NCBI RefSeq assembly: GCF_965638725.1
Contig: NC_134952.1
Location: 60,614,065-60,678,064 of the forward strand
Source: Aptenodytes patagonicus
Lineage: Eukaryota > Chordata > Aves > Sphenisciformes > Spheniscidae
Direction of reading: 5' to 3'
Length of the DNA stretch: 64,000 nucleotides
In this document: positions 23,959 to 37,180 of the stretch, piece by piece
Numbering within the stretch: position 1 is the first letter of the stretch
Layout: each line of letters opens with the position of its first letter
Made by a program: the position numbers and the translations under genes
The notes under the pieces: generated by a model
The model's database searches: none
What the model saw: only the letters and a program-made list of their open reading frames with translations
Told to the model about the DNA's origin: nothing

Positions 23959-26900
23959 TTTTTTCCTCTGGAAGCTATGCAGCTTTTAGCAGTCAGGTAT
24001 TCTCCCAGTCATTTTCTCTCTCAGTTTTTGCACATTACCTAACTGTAGGCTTTGCTCATGCGTCACAGTGTGCCACGCTGCATGGTGGAAACATGCTCAG
24101 AATTACATCTCATCCACACCCTCCACAGTACAGGTTCATTATAACTCAGTGCTCCTGATGGAAAATTTCTTCTTCTTCTTTCCTTCAAATTCTGTCCAGA
24201 AAACCTCAAATAAGCTCAGGTGTGAGGGAAGAAAAAGAATATATAAGAGAAAACACTCCTTCTTCCCTGCCGTGTCCCTGCTGAGTATCCACGTGTTTCC
24301 TTCCATCAGGGCTAACCTTCCAGATGAACATCCCTTTACATACTTGGAAGCTCATACAAATGCAAACATACAACAATCCATTTCCAGAGCCTAAAGAAGT
24401 GTTGCTTCCTCCGTCCTGTAACTGAGTATCGTGAGACAGAGTATGAAATGACATCAGGGCAGGCAAATTAAAGCCCTTTTGATGCCTACTTCAGAGGCAT
24501 GTGCACCGGCTTGCTTGGTCTCCTCTTGCAGGCTGGCCTGCCCAAGCGATTAATTGCCCCTGTAGTAGCAACCCCAGGCATTCTGGCTCCTCCAAAATAA
24601 CTACCTCGGGAGTCTGGCTGGAGTGCTTGCTTCCTCTCCTCCCAAGCTGCGATAGCAAAACCCTAGGCACACTCTGACTCTAGGATCGGCGCCCTCTGCT
24701 TTTAGCCAAGAGTTTAGTAATGAAATGTATTTCTAGGAAAAAAAAGTGCTGGCTGCTGAAACTGAGGGCTGCTTTTCCAGCCCGTAGCTGTCCTCACTGC
24801 TACGAGCTTCCTGGCTGCTCCTCTTTGCTCAGGGACTCAGCGACACAGGCTCTGCTTGCAGGCAATGGACGGTCCCCCAGCACGCATTGCCTTGGCAGCG
24901 AGAAGCAAGGCTTTTCAAACACCAAGGCATGTATTTGTGTTGACCTGCTTGTCCATGTGCTGCTGGCAGGGGATGGTAGGCTGGCACTGAGGTTTCACCT
25001 TCAATCTGTGTGGTGAAAAGGAAGCTGACGCTGGGAAGGGCATGATATTTCTCACTTGGAAAGTGTCTCAGAAAAAGAGTCTTGGAGGCCAACTTCTTCC
25101 ACGCTTGTGTCTGAAGTAAGCACCTTTGTCAACAGGTCTGTCACCCCACTTGCTAGCTTCTCACCCAGTCATGCTTTTTTGGCAAGGAAATCCTAGAGCT
25201 ACCTGATGGCTTCCTCCATGGGAATGAAGTTTGTCCCAAGCAGGAATAGAGATTGTTTTCCCTTCAATCTTAAACAAAGATAATTTTTTTCAAAGTTTCC
25301 TTTAAATCCTGGTGCTGGAGGAATGGGAAGAGGAGTTAGCACAAGAACAAAACTAAGCTTCCCTTAAGGTTCAAACCCAGAAAGTTGAAAACCTAGTAGC
25401 TTAGGATCCAAGCTTGAGATGAAAGCTGTGAAGTATTTTTCCTGAAATGGCAGATTCCAGAAAGTTTTAAGGGGAAAAAAATGGTTTTATGGTTTCCACG
25501 TCCAGCTGGCAGAAGGAAGTTAAATACCCCCTTGTTCCCCAAAATACCATCTCCAGAGAGAAGGAACTTGTGAAGAGCAACAGTCACTGGTCAGCCAGGT
25601 GCAATCCAGACGTAGGATTGCAGGCCATTACAGAGCCCACTCTCCCTTTTGCTCAGCACATGAACATGCAGATTGCAACATATCCAGTGCCTTTGCCTCT
25701 CAAATCCCATTTTTGGAAGGACTGGAAGGCATAGAGAAAGGCAGGTCAGTAGAAAGTCTGCACGTGGACTGTGCATCTGTGGTAATTTTGCACTGCAGAG
25801 CAGAGACTGGTAATACCAGTATAGTCTCTCATAAACCAGGAGAGGTTCTTCGGGGCATTTCTTGCGCACATCTTCTAGCTGGCCTCCAAATGGAGAGCTG
25901 TCAGGCTAAGTGAGGACAGCCATGTTCAAGTGAAACATGAGTTAAGTAATGAGCAGCAAGAACTTTTGTTAGAAGAGGGTTCATGCTTAGAGAGTAGGTC
26001 ACACAAATCCTGTAATTATGTACTACCCTCTAATTATGACATCAAGACTTTCATTTTGTGTCTTTAAAAACAAGTTTAAGAAGTGCTGATGCAATAGTTA
26101 CTTCCAAGTTTAGGATTCATAAGTAAGTCCTGCTGGTGAAATATCTTTTAAGGAAAACATTGGTTCCCATTCTACCATTTACATGACCAATGGAGAGATT
26201 AGCTTTAGTTAAAATACCAAAATATTTTCTTTTGGGTCTTTCTATAAATTGGCTTTGGAAGCTTTCCCAGTTAATAATAATTATAACAGTACTCAGCTCA
26301 AGCTGCAACTGTGGAAGATGCTTAAAGAACTGATGAGTCACTCTTTAACGAATGCTACATTCTAAAGTTAAAGTTTTATAGTTTATCTTGACTTTGTTAT
26401 TTTAATTATTCTTCCCTCTACAGAGTTATAATCCCTGTAAGGTATATATTACTTAACAGTATAAACAGTCTCTATGAATTCAAGAAGGACTATTTGTACT
26501 ACTCTTGCACAATTTATGACTGCTGCCATGGACGTCAGTATGTACAGGGAAGTGTGACTTGGAACAGCTCAACCAAACAGCAAGCAGGACTGGAAGTTTC
26601 ACGCTTGCAGCTCTTGTAAAGAATTATGAAAGTCGCTGGATAATATTATCTTACTTTTTGGAACCAGTGAAAGGCATCTAAATGGAGCATGTCAACAAAA
26701 GGAGTAACAAATGATGAAATAAAGAGGTAGCTTGTAGATACCTGAGCAGAACTTTGAGGGAAAAGTTAAATAAATAGTTTAAGCTCTGGAGACCCATAGA
26801 ATTACAACCACTGCTTACACAGATGGTGTCTGTCTTATCTAGGCAATTTCAGTAAAAACTAGAAAGTCTGAAAAGCTTAACCTGTCTAATTAATACCGAT

Positions 26901-28554
26901 TGTGAGGTTAAAGATAACTGGGTTCAGTACACTGATATAAATGGGGCCATCAATGTTGAAAGCTCATCAGTAACTGCACTTGAGCCCAGTGTTATCAGGG
27001 AAAAAAAAAGAAAAAAATAATCTATTAACAAACATATTGTGGCTAACAGCAGGTTCACAACTGACCAGTTACAAGCACTTACACGCACCTCACCAAGCAG
27101 TCAGAGTCATTAAGCCATGGATATAAATAATCCTACATCCAGAGTTTGCTAAGTGAACTGGTTCAGTACATTGCAATGCCACCGTCACAGCTCTGTAGGC
27201 TACTGCACGGGCAAAGCCTTTGCTTGTTGTTATTCTTAGTACTTTCATTTCTGTGTTTTGTTTGGTGACATGCTTCAGACTCACTTTTTCTAACTCCTCG
27301 CAGCAGAGAGGCTACAAGTGCCCAGCCAGCCCGGGCCTTTGGCAGTCCAGGCACCTGCTTTGAAGACGCAGGTGCCCTGTTTCAGAGCCCCCAGTGGCAA
27401 CGAAGTGACTGTGAGCAGCCTCCGTACCTGCGTTTCCTCAGACACGTGAAGCGAGTTCAGGTGACCCTTTTACTATTTCATCAGGCATCATCTGGAAAAA
27501 CAACTCATTTCCTTTTCCCCTTTTCCCCTTTTTTAGACTTGCCAGGGTGTTATGGAGGAACTAGACTGGGAGAAGCATTTGCTCAAAGTAATAGACACAA
27601 AGCCGAACGTAACCTGTGTGCTTCACTCCTCTTCAGCAGGGGTTGACTCAGGAACAGGAGGCCGTGTGTAGAATTACAGTGGATAAGAGTTTACAAAGGA
27701 AGATCTACATGAGTACCATACAGGTCTTAAACCTGGAGTGTCTGCCATACTATATAGCATTAAGCTTATCGGTAGGAGTGAAGAACAGTTTACTTGAAGC
27801 AATAGCCTGGACTTTTTCTTTTAAACTGCCATTATTGTTTAACTTTAAAAAAGAAGTGACAGCTGCAAAATAACCAAGTTGTTGATGTCTGATGAACACA
27901 CTTCACTCTGCAGGTAGCTGACTGGCACTGTGTGTTTTTAACTATTGAGACCTTTCCCACTGGGAGAGTAAATTCATGGAGGACTGGCAAATGCATGCTG
28001 CATAGTGTTATACAAGCCCTTTTTGAAGGCAGCATCAGGAACAAAACCATACCCTGTAAACTTACTTTATACTTTGGTTGTCATTTCACAGCTCTGCTTG
28101 CAACACTGCAAATTCAAAGTTTGCATAGGATACTTTCAAGCAGTGAGCTGTCATTCAAAATGAAGGTTATATGTTCCTTTAAAAATCTCCTGATTTTAAG
28201 AACAAATTCAGTTGCTACCTTTTAAGAAAATAACTCCAAAAACTTCTATACATCAAATATTCACCTATGAGACCTTTGTAGTTAAAATATAGGTATTTTT
28301 ATATATAAGTGCACACACACTTTTGATGAGTTTTCTAGATTTCTACAAAATTTGAGCAGTAAAGTTAGCTCCTGGTGCCCTGTACTGTCACTATCTTAAA
28401 CAGAGGAGGATGAGAAAGTGAAAAAAAAAAGAAAATTAAAACCCCCCCACACAGTTGAGAGCAATTAAGAGCATCTCCTAGAGACCCTCGTACAGCTTGG
28501 ACTTACTGAAGCTGTGCGCAATTGAAGTTCACTCCCTTAAAAGATGGGAAACCT

Positions 28555-28690
28555 CTCCCCGTCGAGGAGCGACGAGCGCTGGCAGTCCCTGGTGGGCAGC
28601 AGCCCCAGGCAGGCAGAGATCCCGGCACAGGCATTGCTCAGCCTCCCCGGGCGTGCGGGCAAGCAGGCGGCTCCAGCTGTACCGATGTAC
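28555..28690. other. CpG-rich pocket, intergenic
   Basis: About 11 CpG occur in roughly 140 bases, including GTCGAGGAGCGACGAGCGCT and CCCCGGGCGTGCGGGC, surrounded by AT-rich sequence. No gene start could be attached to it. Confidence 0.45.
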
Positions 28691-31600
28691 AGTACTGGAG
28701 ACGTCACAGCATGGGCTGGTTTTCCAAGCTGTGACAGTGACTTTTGGTCAGATTTGCTGTATCTGCAGTTATAAAAAGGCAGGCTTAGGAAAGACTGTCT
28801 GGGTAGTGATGACAACTTGTTGTCCTCTTCCAAATACCAGCAACTTTTTTTTTTCTGTTTTACACCTGAAAGTTGTTTAATTTTTTCAGTAATGTAGTGC
28901 TTTTATTTCCCAGAGTAAGACCCTCAAACTCATTAGCATTGCTCTACTGAAGGAGGTGGAAGGAAAAGGAGCCTTTTTCTTGCCCAGTTTTTGATGGCTC
29001 CTTCACTAGATCCTCCCTATGGTGTTGTATGACGCTAGGAGACAGGGACGTCTTTGTTTCTGAGGCTCCCGTGCAGCATTTCCTTGCCAAGCTTTCTTTC
29101 TCTGAGCCATGCCGTTTTATGCGCGTGGCCTGGAGCCCCTAGCAGTCCCACAGGCAGCGCACAGGACCTGCCAGCAGCACTCCTGCTGCTCTCCGGGACG
29201 GTACACAGCTGTAACACAGCGGCCACCTCCTTCATACAAATGAATCATTTCTTCTGCTCAGAGCAAAGCCCTTTGCCTCACTCACTGATGCCCAGAGAGA
29301 GGCCGCACCTTGAGGTTACACGGCAGGGAGCAAGTAGTATTTTGTCAAGGCAGCGCAAGAAGCAAGCAGCTCCCGGGTGCTAGAGTGCTACCGCATGTTG
29401 CCCACCACCTCCTATGACAGCAGGGATGCGCAATTTAGCAAAGCAAGGTCGAAGCTGCTTACAGCTGTAGGGTAGAAAGCAACCTGGTGCCAAGGCTGTG
29501 TGAGTCCTTGGTAGTTGCCTACCAGGGACTTCTATCTGATCCGCTCACACTGAGCAAGCCAGGTGTTCCCAGCCTCTGTATGCAAATCCATACAAGCCAC
29601 CAACATTATACACCGCATGCAATGATCCTGGCCAACTGCCACATCTCATTTCTTGGATTCTTCTTTTGCTTGAAGGAACAGGTTTTACCTGATTTAATTC
29701 AAACAAGTCTAGGATCAAGCAGAGAAAATATCAGCTCAAAGGCGTCCTCTTGAAGAGATATATATTGCATAGGAGCAGATATTCTGGAAGCTTGTTCCCT
29801 GGGTGTAGTCATACTTAAAAAAGTTTAACTCACACAAATTTTTCTCCTGCCCCACAAGATGTATTGCACTGGGTGGTTTTGTACTGACAAGGCTGGCTGC
29901 AGTGGTGGAAACTGGGGTGAGAGTTCACAGAGGAACTCAGCTAGAACCAAGAACTTAGGCTGGAGTCTTTGTAGTTTTCCCAGTTTTCTCTTGAATGCCC
30001 CCTCAGCTAAAAAGAGCAGATGTTTCTGAGAAGCCAAGTTGCCTGTACATACCCTCCTTTTCTGTTTAAAATAAGCCCTGTGAAGAATATGACCATCTAT
30101 ACTATCCTCAACATACTACCAGCATTAGCAGCCACACACTTGAATTGCATCTTACAGCTTCAGTCACTCTGCATGGGTGGGTCAAGGTCCTCTTCTGCCA
30201 ACCTAAAAAAACAGCTGCATGGGGCAAGCCGAGGGGCAGAAGTCCCACCAAGAGCAGCCCCCAGACCGTACCTCGCGGTTAGCCCACTGGCCAAGGCTGG
30301 CTAGGTCTTCTCCAGGCTTCCTAAGAGCACCTGCATCCCCCTCTGCAGGGGAGTCGCGGCCCACAGATGGGGCCAGGGACCCCCTGGGATGGGTATTTCT
30401 TACAACTGTGGGATGCTAGGCCCAGCACACCTCCTGCAAATGCACTCTCTTTAGCTTTTGCATGTGGCTCCAGGCCCCACGCTTGCATCATGCTAGTTGC
30501 CAGATGTGGGGCAAACAAGGTGATGTTAGCTTGCAAAAGCTCTACCTGAAGCAACAGTTATATGAGCTATGCTTGAAGTGATGTAACGTCCTTCCAGCCT
30601 AAAACTCTACGGGCGTCAGTAGCCGTGAATTAAAACTCCAAAACGGCACAGAGTTGCATTCGTGAAATGCATAACCCTCTTAAGTGATAACAGGCCTGAA
30701 CTGCTTTTATCTCCCTAGACCTAGACTCTGTTACACAACAGAAAAAATTCCCAAGCAAACAGCACTCCCCTAAACAGCTGTGACCTTCCCTATCTTACAG
30801 ACAGATACCTTGAATTGTCATCAGCCTACGTGTGCTCAGTTTATCTTATATAGATGAAGCCACGTTGAAAGAAAAGCTTTAGTGAGAAAGCAGAAGAGGT
30901 GAACAGCAAAGTCTTTGTTAACTGTATTTAGCTGTCTGTCCAATGAATACTTGGGAAAAAGGATTTAAACACCCTCAGCAGTTCCAGTGCCATTTGGGTG
31001 GCAGCCAGCATTGTACTGACCAAACCTAGGATCCCTGGTATTTCTAGTAAAATTTAAAAGGAAAAAATAGTGACCCCCAAAAATCCTTTATGTGTGACCT
31101 TTAAGGTTCTTTTAGCAAAAATAAATTATTCTGTATAACACATTCCAAAAATCAATATTTTCTATTACTGTTTCCTTTATTATAACTTCACCTGCTACCA
31201 TTTCTATGGTTAGATGAGTTAGATGGAAAATACACAAGAAGCCACATGGCTCATTTTTAACAGGTAAAACTGAATTTCTGCATCATTTGACACCGCAGCT
31301 GACACCGTTAAGTGTTGGTACTTCATTAATAATTTTGCATGGAAATGCAGTATTTCTATTAATGGTGAATCGCATTAACATCCCTAAACCAACATGATCT
31401 GAACAGGTGACACCATGCTCTGCAATTTCATTCCTATTGGAGGTGCAAAATAGGACATGGAGATGCTTAGTGCAATTTCTTCATCATCTGCCCCATGGGT
31501 TGGTGGAGGTGCCGGCAGCGCTGGGTGGCAGCAGCTGAGGTGTATTGCTGGGGCATGAAGAATTACAGTCACCACAGAGGCAGAAAGGATTCGAGCAATG

Positions 31601-33930
31601 AATTGCAAATGCAATTCAAGGAACTGCAGCTGGCGATAGCGGGATGGGGACTGAAGCCAGTACTCTCACAGGTGGACGGAAAAGTCCTCCTTCGCGGCTA
31701 GCCCAGGGCAGCTCAGGACAAGGACAAATCTGTTGAGCAAAGCAGTGGAGCTCAGCCTGGGCTGAACAGGCAGACCATCAAAATCCTTGAAGCAACAGGG
31801 CCCAGGGCTGTCTTTAGGCTCATTGCGTAGAGCAGAGAGGAAAGCTGAAGAGCGGTGCAGATGAGAGGCAAGACAGAGCACGTGCCCCAGCAGAGTTCAT
31901 CTGGCTTCACTTGTCTTCCCCAGATCAGTAATTTAGGCAATGCAGTCTACTCCTTTGCTGTGAAAGATGTTATAAATAACTCCTTTTAAGCCTTCTCTGG
32001 TGAGCTTGTGACAGATCAGCAGCAAGGGTTTGCTTCCTGCCAAGCCCTTAGGCCTCCAAAGGGCTGGAAGGTGGCAGAGCAGGCGCAGCTGAAGGCGTTT
32101 ATGTGGGTTTTTCCAGAAGGGATTTTGTGGACACATCACTCTGAGGGAGCACAGAGGGCACTGAGCTGCTTAGAGGAGAACGGACGAAGAATGTTTATTC
32201 AGCATTTTCACATTAAGCTATGTGGCAAAGCCTCAAGAAACTCCTTGGCCAAGCCCAGCATCACTGTGAAATCTGTGTTTGCTTGCATGGACTTACTGTC
32301 AGCTTTGTGAAACGCTTCAGCTTTGTCTTTGAGGCAATCGCTATGTATGAGGGACAAAGTGTAGCTGAAGGTAAGGCTGTGCCTGGACAAGCAGGCAGGA
32401 GAGCGGCAGCTATGGCCCCATGGCTCCCCTCTGCTGTGGCTGGGCTCCTGCATGGAGTCAGCTTCGGTCATTCGTGCCTGGCATCTGCTCTGGGCCAGAA
32501 AATGTTTCTTCTTGCCAGGATGGCAACAAACAGAGTGCTGCTAGAGCCACGTGGTGATGGATACCTGCCTGGCCACGCAGTGCTAAAGGACAAGCATGAT
32601 GCAATTTCTTTTGTCCTGATATCATCTCTCTAGGTAAGCGGCAGCCCACGTTTCTTGGGCTGTCAGGAAGACCGATTCTGCCAGGGACTTTCAGCACAAG
32701 GTCATTGCAAGTCATGGCAGCTTGACAGAGGAAACTAGAAAGGAGAGCTCATTTCTGCTTGGGGTATAAAGGATGACCCTCCCTACCCATAGCCTTGCCA
32801 AAGGTACTGGCAGAGTGTGTAGTACATCCAGAAAAGCTGTACCCCTTTGCTTTCCACAGAATCTTTATAAAAGAAGGATTTACATGCTTCATCTCTGCTC
32901 CTACCTCAAATACAGCTGTAATCCAGCCTGGGTCACAGGTAGCCGTCAGAAGCATAGAGAGCTGGGTAGTGGAGCCAAGGAAATGTAGTTTCTGCCATAA
33001 GCCTGAAACAAACCCATACTGCCCACATCCTATTTTTTTTTCTCCCCAGTTATTGTTAGAGTTCTTCCCAACAGCAGAGCTGCACCTACCTTGGAAATCC
33101 CCCTCTGCTTTGCTGTATTGCTCTTCCACTCTCCCTGTGATAATATTGAAGATGGTAGGCAGCACTTTCCGGTCTGTATATCCAATTCCCTCTTCTTGCT
33201 GGTCCACTTCCAGGCTGCTCCTTGGGCTGGTTCCCAAACCAGTCCTCAGGAAGGTCACCAGGGTCTCTCACAGCCCCATGAGCGCCTATCATGGGCTTCC
33301 CACTCTGCTTTACCTGCCTCCCTCCACCTCCAGCTCATGCTGCCTTTGCTCAGAAACCTGTTGTGGGGCTGGAAACTTTTCCAGGTGGAGAGCGGTGGGG
33401 TTTCAGCAAGGATATGCCGCAGCCCAAACATTTACGCTTTGGGTCCTGCCTCAGTCTTTGGTTAGTCCTGCAATAGATGCAAATCACCTTATTGATTTGT
33501 GTATATGGGGCAACAAAGCTTCTATTTTCCTTTATAGACTGCTTTGGTTTAACTACAAAATATTAAGAACAAAACAAGCCATGAAATGCTCTTGCTGTGC
33601 AGAGTGGGGACGGCTATGCCCATCATTTAGCATGGGTGCTTGTCTGCATGAGTTGTGCTGCAGGCAGAGGGAGGGGTAAAAGTGATCTTCAGGGAACAAA
33701 GGACACATGCTCGTTCAGAAAAAGGCTGATGCAGAAATGTTACAGAGCAGACAGTGCCATCGGGAGCTGAGTGACAGTGCTGGCTGGGCCTGCTGGCGAG
33801 TGCTGTGTTTGCAAGGTTCCCCAGCTCAGAAAGTATCATGATGGGCAGGGATTTTGTTTCTTACCAGAGATGCAGAGATTAGGATTTCCAAAGTATAAGT
33901 GTGTAGAAACAGGACATTCAAGCACTGATT

Positions 33931-33962
33931 ATCTGTATGATACGCACTCATATCATACAGAT
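33931..33962. repeat. Perfect inverted repeat, 12-bp arms, 8-base loop
   Basis: ATCTGTATGATA at 33931-33942 and TATCATACAGAT at 33951-33962 are exact reverse complements around CGCACTCA. In RNA it gives a clean hairpin. It lies next to a short CA-rich stretch. Confidence 0.9.
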
Positions 33963-34179
33963 GCATGTGCACACATACACACAAAGAAAAAAACGTATAA
34001 TGCTTCTGTGTGGTACACAAAAATATGAACTTGATAGAGATTTGCCGGGAAGTGAAAGACAGAGTAGCCACACTGTAGTCTCATAGCTGGAGAACCGCTT
34101 CTCTTTTTCAATAGCTGGACTTGGTGGCAGTATAGAATACAAAACGGACATTACAGATTAATAAAACACAGAGACAGAT

Positions 34180-34210
34180 TTTATTTTGAACCAAAAGTTA
34201 AAATTTTATT
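34180..34210 (-). terminator. Paired candidate poly(A) signals, distal
   Basis: Two AATAAA hexamers lie 25 bases apart on the minus strand (plus TTTATT at 34205-34210 and 34180-34185). They are followed by CTGTCTCTGTGTTTTATT, a T/GT-rich downstream element. If used by ELOVL6, the 3' UTR would be about 5.9 kb. A plus-strand AATAAA at 34160-34165 lies just beyond, so the site could instead serve convergent transcripts. No transcript data are available. Confidence 0.35.
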
Positions 34211-34747
34211 TGGAATATCAATATACCCCAAAAAAATAAAAATAAAAACTTCCTTTTATGTAGTGAAATAGCCATTTGAAAATGGTAAAATAAAGATATT
34301 TCTCATACTATTCTCTCCTAGTTATTGTACACATATTTAAGGTTGTTTTTTTCTGAATATAAATCTAGCTTGAGCTTTAAGGCTCCAAAAAGCCTAAAGC
34401 ATGTAGTGGCTCTTTTGAGAAAGCAGGTAAGTCAATCAGAGCTGTGTTTTTTCAGCAGACAGGCCTGTTTGAAGCTGTCCAGGACTGGACAGAAGTGAGA
34501 CTTCTCAGGAAGGTCACTGTTTCAGGAGAGTATTATTTTATACCCATTGGGAAATACACTCTAACCCCACTTCATGCAGCATTTTATTGAGCTTTATGAT
34601 GTACCGGGGAGGGCCCTGGTTCCCCTTAGCTGTTGAGTTCTTGTGCAGATCCGATCTTATTTATGTTGGTACAGTTGGTTTAATTTACGAAATCAAATCC
34701 TACCCTGTGGTGTTTGCTCTGCTAGAAATAAAGTCTGTAACAAGGCA

Positions 34748-34839
34748 CTGATCCTGCCTTTACCCCTGTAAGCAAAAGGTTTCTGTGCCCGTGCATAGCT
34801 GCACTGACCACAACAGAGCGTTTACGATAGCAGGATCAG
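34748..34839. repeat. 92-bp element with 10-bp terminal inverted repeats
   Basis: CTGATCCTGC at 34748-34757 is an exact reverse complement of GCAGGATCAG at 34830-34839. The ends resemble short palindromic interspersed elements common in bird and turtle DNA (tgatcctgc...gcaggatca), by recall. It may be a small non-autonomous DNA transposon remnant. Confidence 0.45.
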
Positions 34840-35084
34840 GGACTTGTCCTTTAGCTTGCTTTTAATAAAATAAATGGAATGGAAAATGTATTGAAATAAA
34901 ACACTAGAAACCCACCGACAATTCTGAGTTGTAATTCTCCCCTTTTAGAGGGCTCATTGACGCTAGGCTGGAAATATGACTGAAGACCCATGTCAGGGCC
35001 TGAGCGATGCCCCAAGTGGTTCATGTCACCACTAAGTGAACAACAAGGGAATTTATGTCTTGCATTGCCCTCTGCAACTGGGCT

Positions 35085-35175
35085 GCAGTGGGCTGAAGCA
35101 AAGCTCACTGAAGTCACTGGACATCTCACCAACAATCTCACTTTCAGTAGGCATTGGACCAAGTCCTGAACTTAT
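35085..35175. repeat. Possible ancient amniote repeat fragment
   Basis: CTCACTGAAGTCACTGGACA followed 40 bases later by AGGCATTGGACCAAGTCCTG resembles a frequent amniote repeat word pattern (attgaagtcaatgg...ggaccagatcctg). Similar short words occur at about 37210-37245 and 37540-37575. It is unclassified. Confidence 0.3.
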
Positions 35176-36984
35176 GCGCTATGGTCTGCAATTTCTTTTG
35201 ATTTTTTCCTTGACCAAGGCCATTTTTATTACTTAAAGTATGTCTGTATTTATGATTTGTATATAAACATGTTATACTTCTGTTACTGGTTCTGAAGTAC
35301 AGGATAAACTACAACTACTGGAGATATTACTGCACTAATATGTTTTATCTAGCATTGCTTACAAAGGCTGCTGTTTCACAGTCACAGTAATTGGTGTCTT
35401 ATGCTCTTTGTTGCCTGAAAACCACCTGAATATTGATCCCTGAGGTACCATTGCTCTCAACTGAAATGTTGTCCCAGGTTTTTTACTTTCAGGAGATAAA
35501 AATGAAATACACCCAGGCCTTGAAGGTCACAAGTTGTTAGACCACAGATGTTCCTCCAAACAAATCCACAGACCCACGCTTGCACTCAGGGAGCCACTGC
35601 ATAATTAACTGCCGTAGGAGGGACCCCTTCATGCAAGCCTTATTCCACCAGCCACCCCATCCTGGGTGCCTGGCACTATGCAGCCCATCCTCCTCCCGCT
35701 TTGCCTTTCCTCATCTTGGGAAGGAGCGAGCGTTCAGCCTGGAAATACTTTCTCCTGGGATGTGGAACGGGTCTTCTCCCTCCTTGTCTCTCCTGCAACT
35801 TGTGCTCAATACTTTATTCCTACTACCCAGCTTGGCTTTTTCAAGTGATTCCTTTTGCACACTTTGGCCCTTATCTTGTAAGTAAAAGCTTGTATTAGTT
35901 TACTGTGAGATTCTGGTGAGAGGTCTCTTTTGGAGCCAGGCACTCTTAGCTGGGTGTTATCAGTAAGCCCAGACATAAATCATTTGTGACTCCGAGTTAC
36001 AGAAGGTCTGTAAGCACGAGGGGTTTCCTTCTCATCACAGGCACGATTTCAAGAGGCTGCAGAATTACCCAAGTTTTTGTTCTTCCACTAACTAGTTGAG
36101 AATATTTTCCTTAAAGCGTTCACTACACAGTAGTGTTCAGGAAGAGCCAAATTCTGCTCGCAGCTGCCTAAGCGTAAATCCATAACAGCTTTTCTGGTTT
36201 TATTTCAGTACATTGGATTAATGTGTCAAAACATAAAACACAGACTTTGACCCTGGCAGACTGACCTTATCACCAGTGCAACTTTCCTGACTTTAATAGT
36301 GAATCCCATAACAGCATTTCCAGCATCTGTGGTGGTTGTCACAGGTCCCATAATGCTTGGTAATTATTTATATAAAGTTTGAGTTCCCCATAGCGTATGT
36401 GAATGCAACAGAATTACAGCTTTATTTAAAATAATTAGGAAAAAAAGGGTTCTCTTAGTGGACAGAAAAATTTGAAAGTGTGACCCCAAGGCTCAAACCA
36501 GGGGAAATAAATAGGACCCAATTAGCTGTGTTTATATCTTGTGGCTCATAGGTTGGAACAGCTGGAGTATTGTTGAGGTGTCATTACATTAGGGTTGACT
36601 GGCTCAGTGTTTAAGTACATGTGAGTAGGTTAAATGTGATGTCTAAATATCATGCGTGCATGTTTTAGGAAGAAAAAAAAAAAAGTAAGAAAAAGTGTAA
36701 GTTGGTTTTGGTCTTATCCTCAATTTCTTTAATGCCGGTTACCACATTTGACTCCAGTGGAAAACCTCAGAGGAAAAGCCCAATGGTATATAGTAGGACC
36801 ATAGGACCTGTGTAAATGCATGTGTGATGCGTCATCTCCTGAAGCAAATGGCACTGTGACAGCCATTTTCCAGCGTGATGATAAATGTTCCCTAATTTAC
36901 CACTGTCCCTTACGTGCCTGATCTTGCTGCCCCTTCCCTACACATATGCTTGCCTCCAGCCTAGTCACCTGCCAGGATGCCCAC

Positions 36985-37180
36985 TGAATTCAGCGCCGAG
37001 TTCCCCCTGCACACCAGGGGTACACCTGCACTGCGTTTTGAGGGGGTCGCTCGGACTGGTTCCTGCACTGGAGCCGCTTCCCAGGCAGTAAGGAAGGTGA
37101 CCCTCGCCCGCCCGGCCCCGGCTGATGGGGCAGTGGGCACATCGGGGAGCAGGCGCTGGGAACGGTGCAGAGGTACCCGT
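36985..37180. other. CpG-rich pocket
   Basis: About 14 CpG dinucleotides occur in roughly 190 bases, with clusters such as CTCGCCCGCCCGGCCCCGGC, in an otherwise CpG-poor neighbourhood. It could be a small regulatory island, an orphan CpG island downstream of ELOVL6, or a GC-rich 3' UTR patch. No promoter motif was identified. Confidence 0.5.

Larger units (their letters stand above)
13284..34179. other. Intergenic DNA between CR1 and ELOVL6 3' region
   Basis: No gene could be assigned. It contains short tandem repeats (19497-19558), direct and inverted repeats (14869-14920, 33931-33962), a MIR-like fossil (about 23842-23958) and a poly-A run (16692-16708). There is also a purine tract (20950-20995) and a CpG-rich pocket (28555-28690). 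Two stretches have exon-like signals but no family match (14058-14209 and 32795-33679); they are discussed as findings. Confidence 0.6.
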
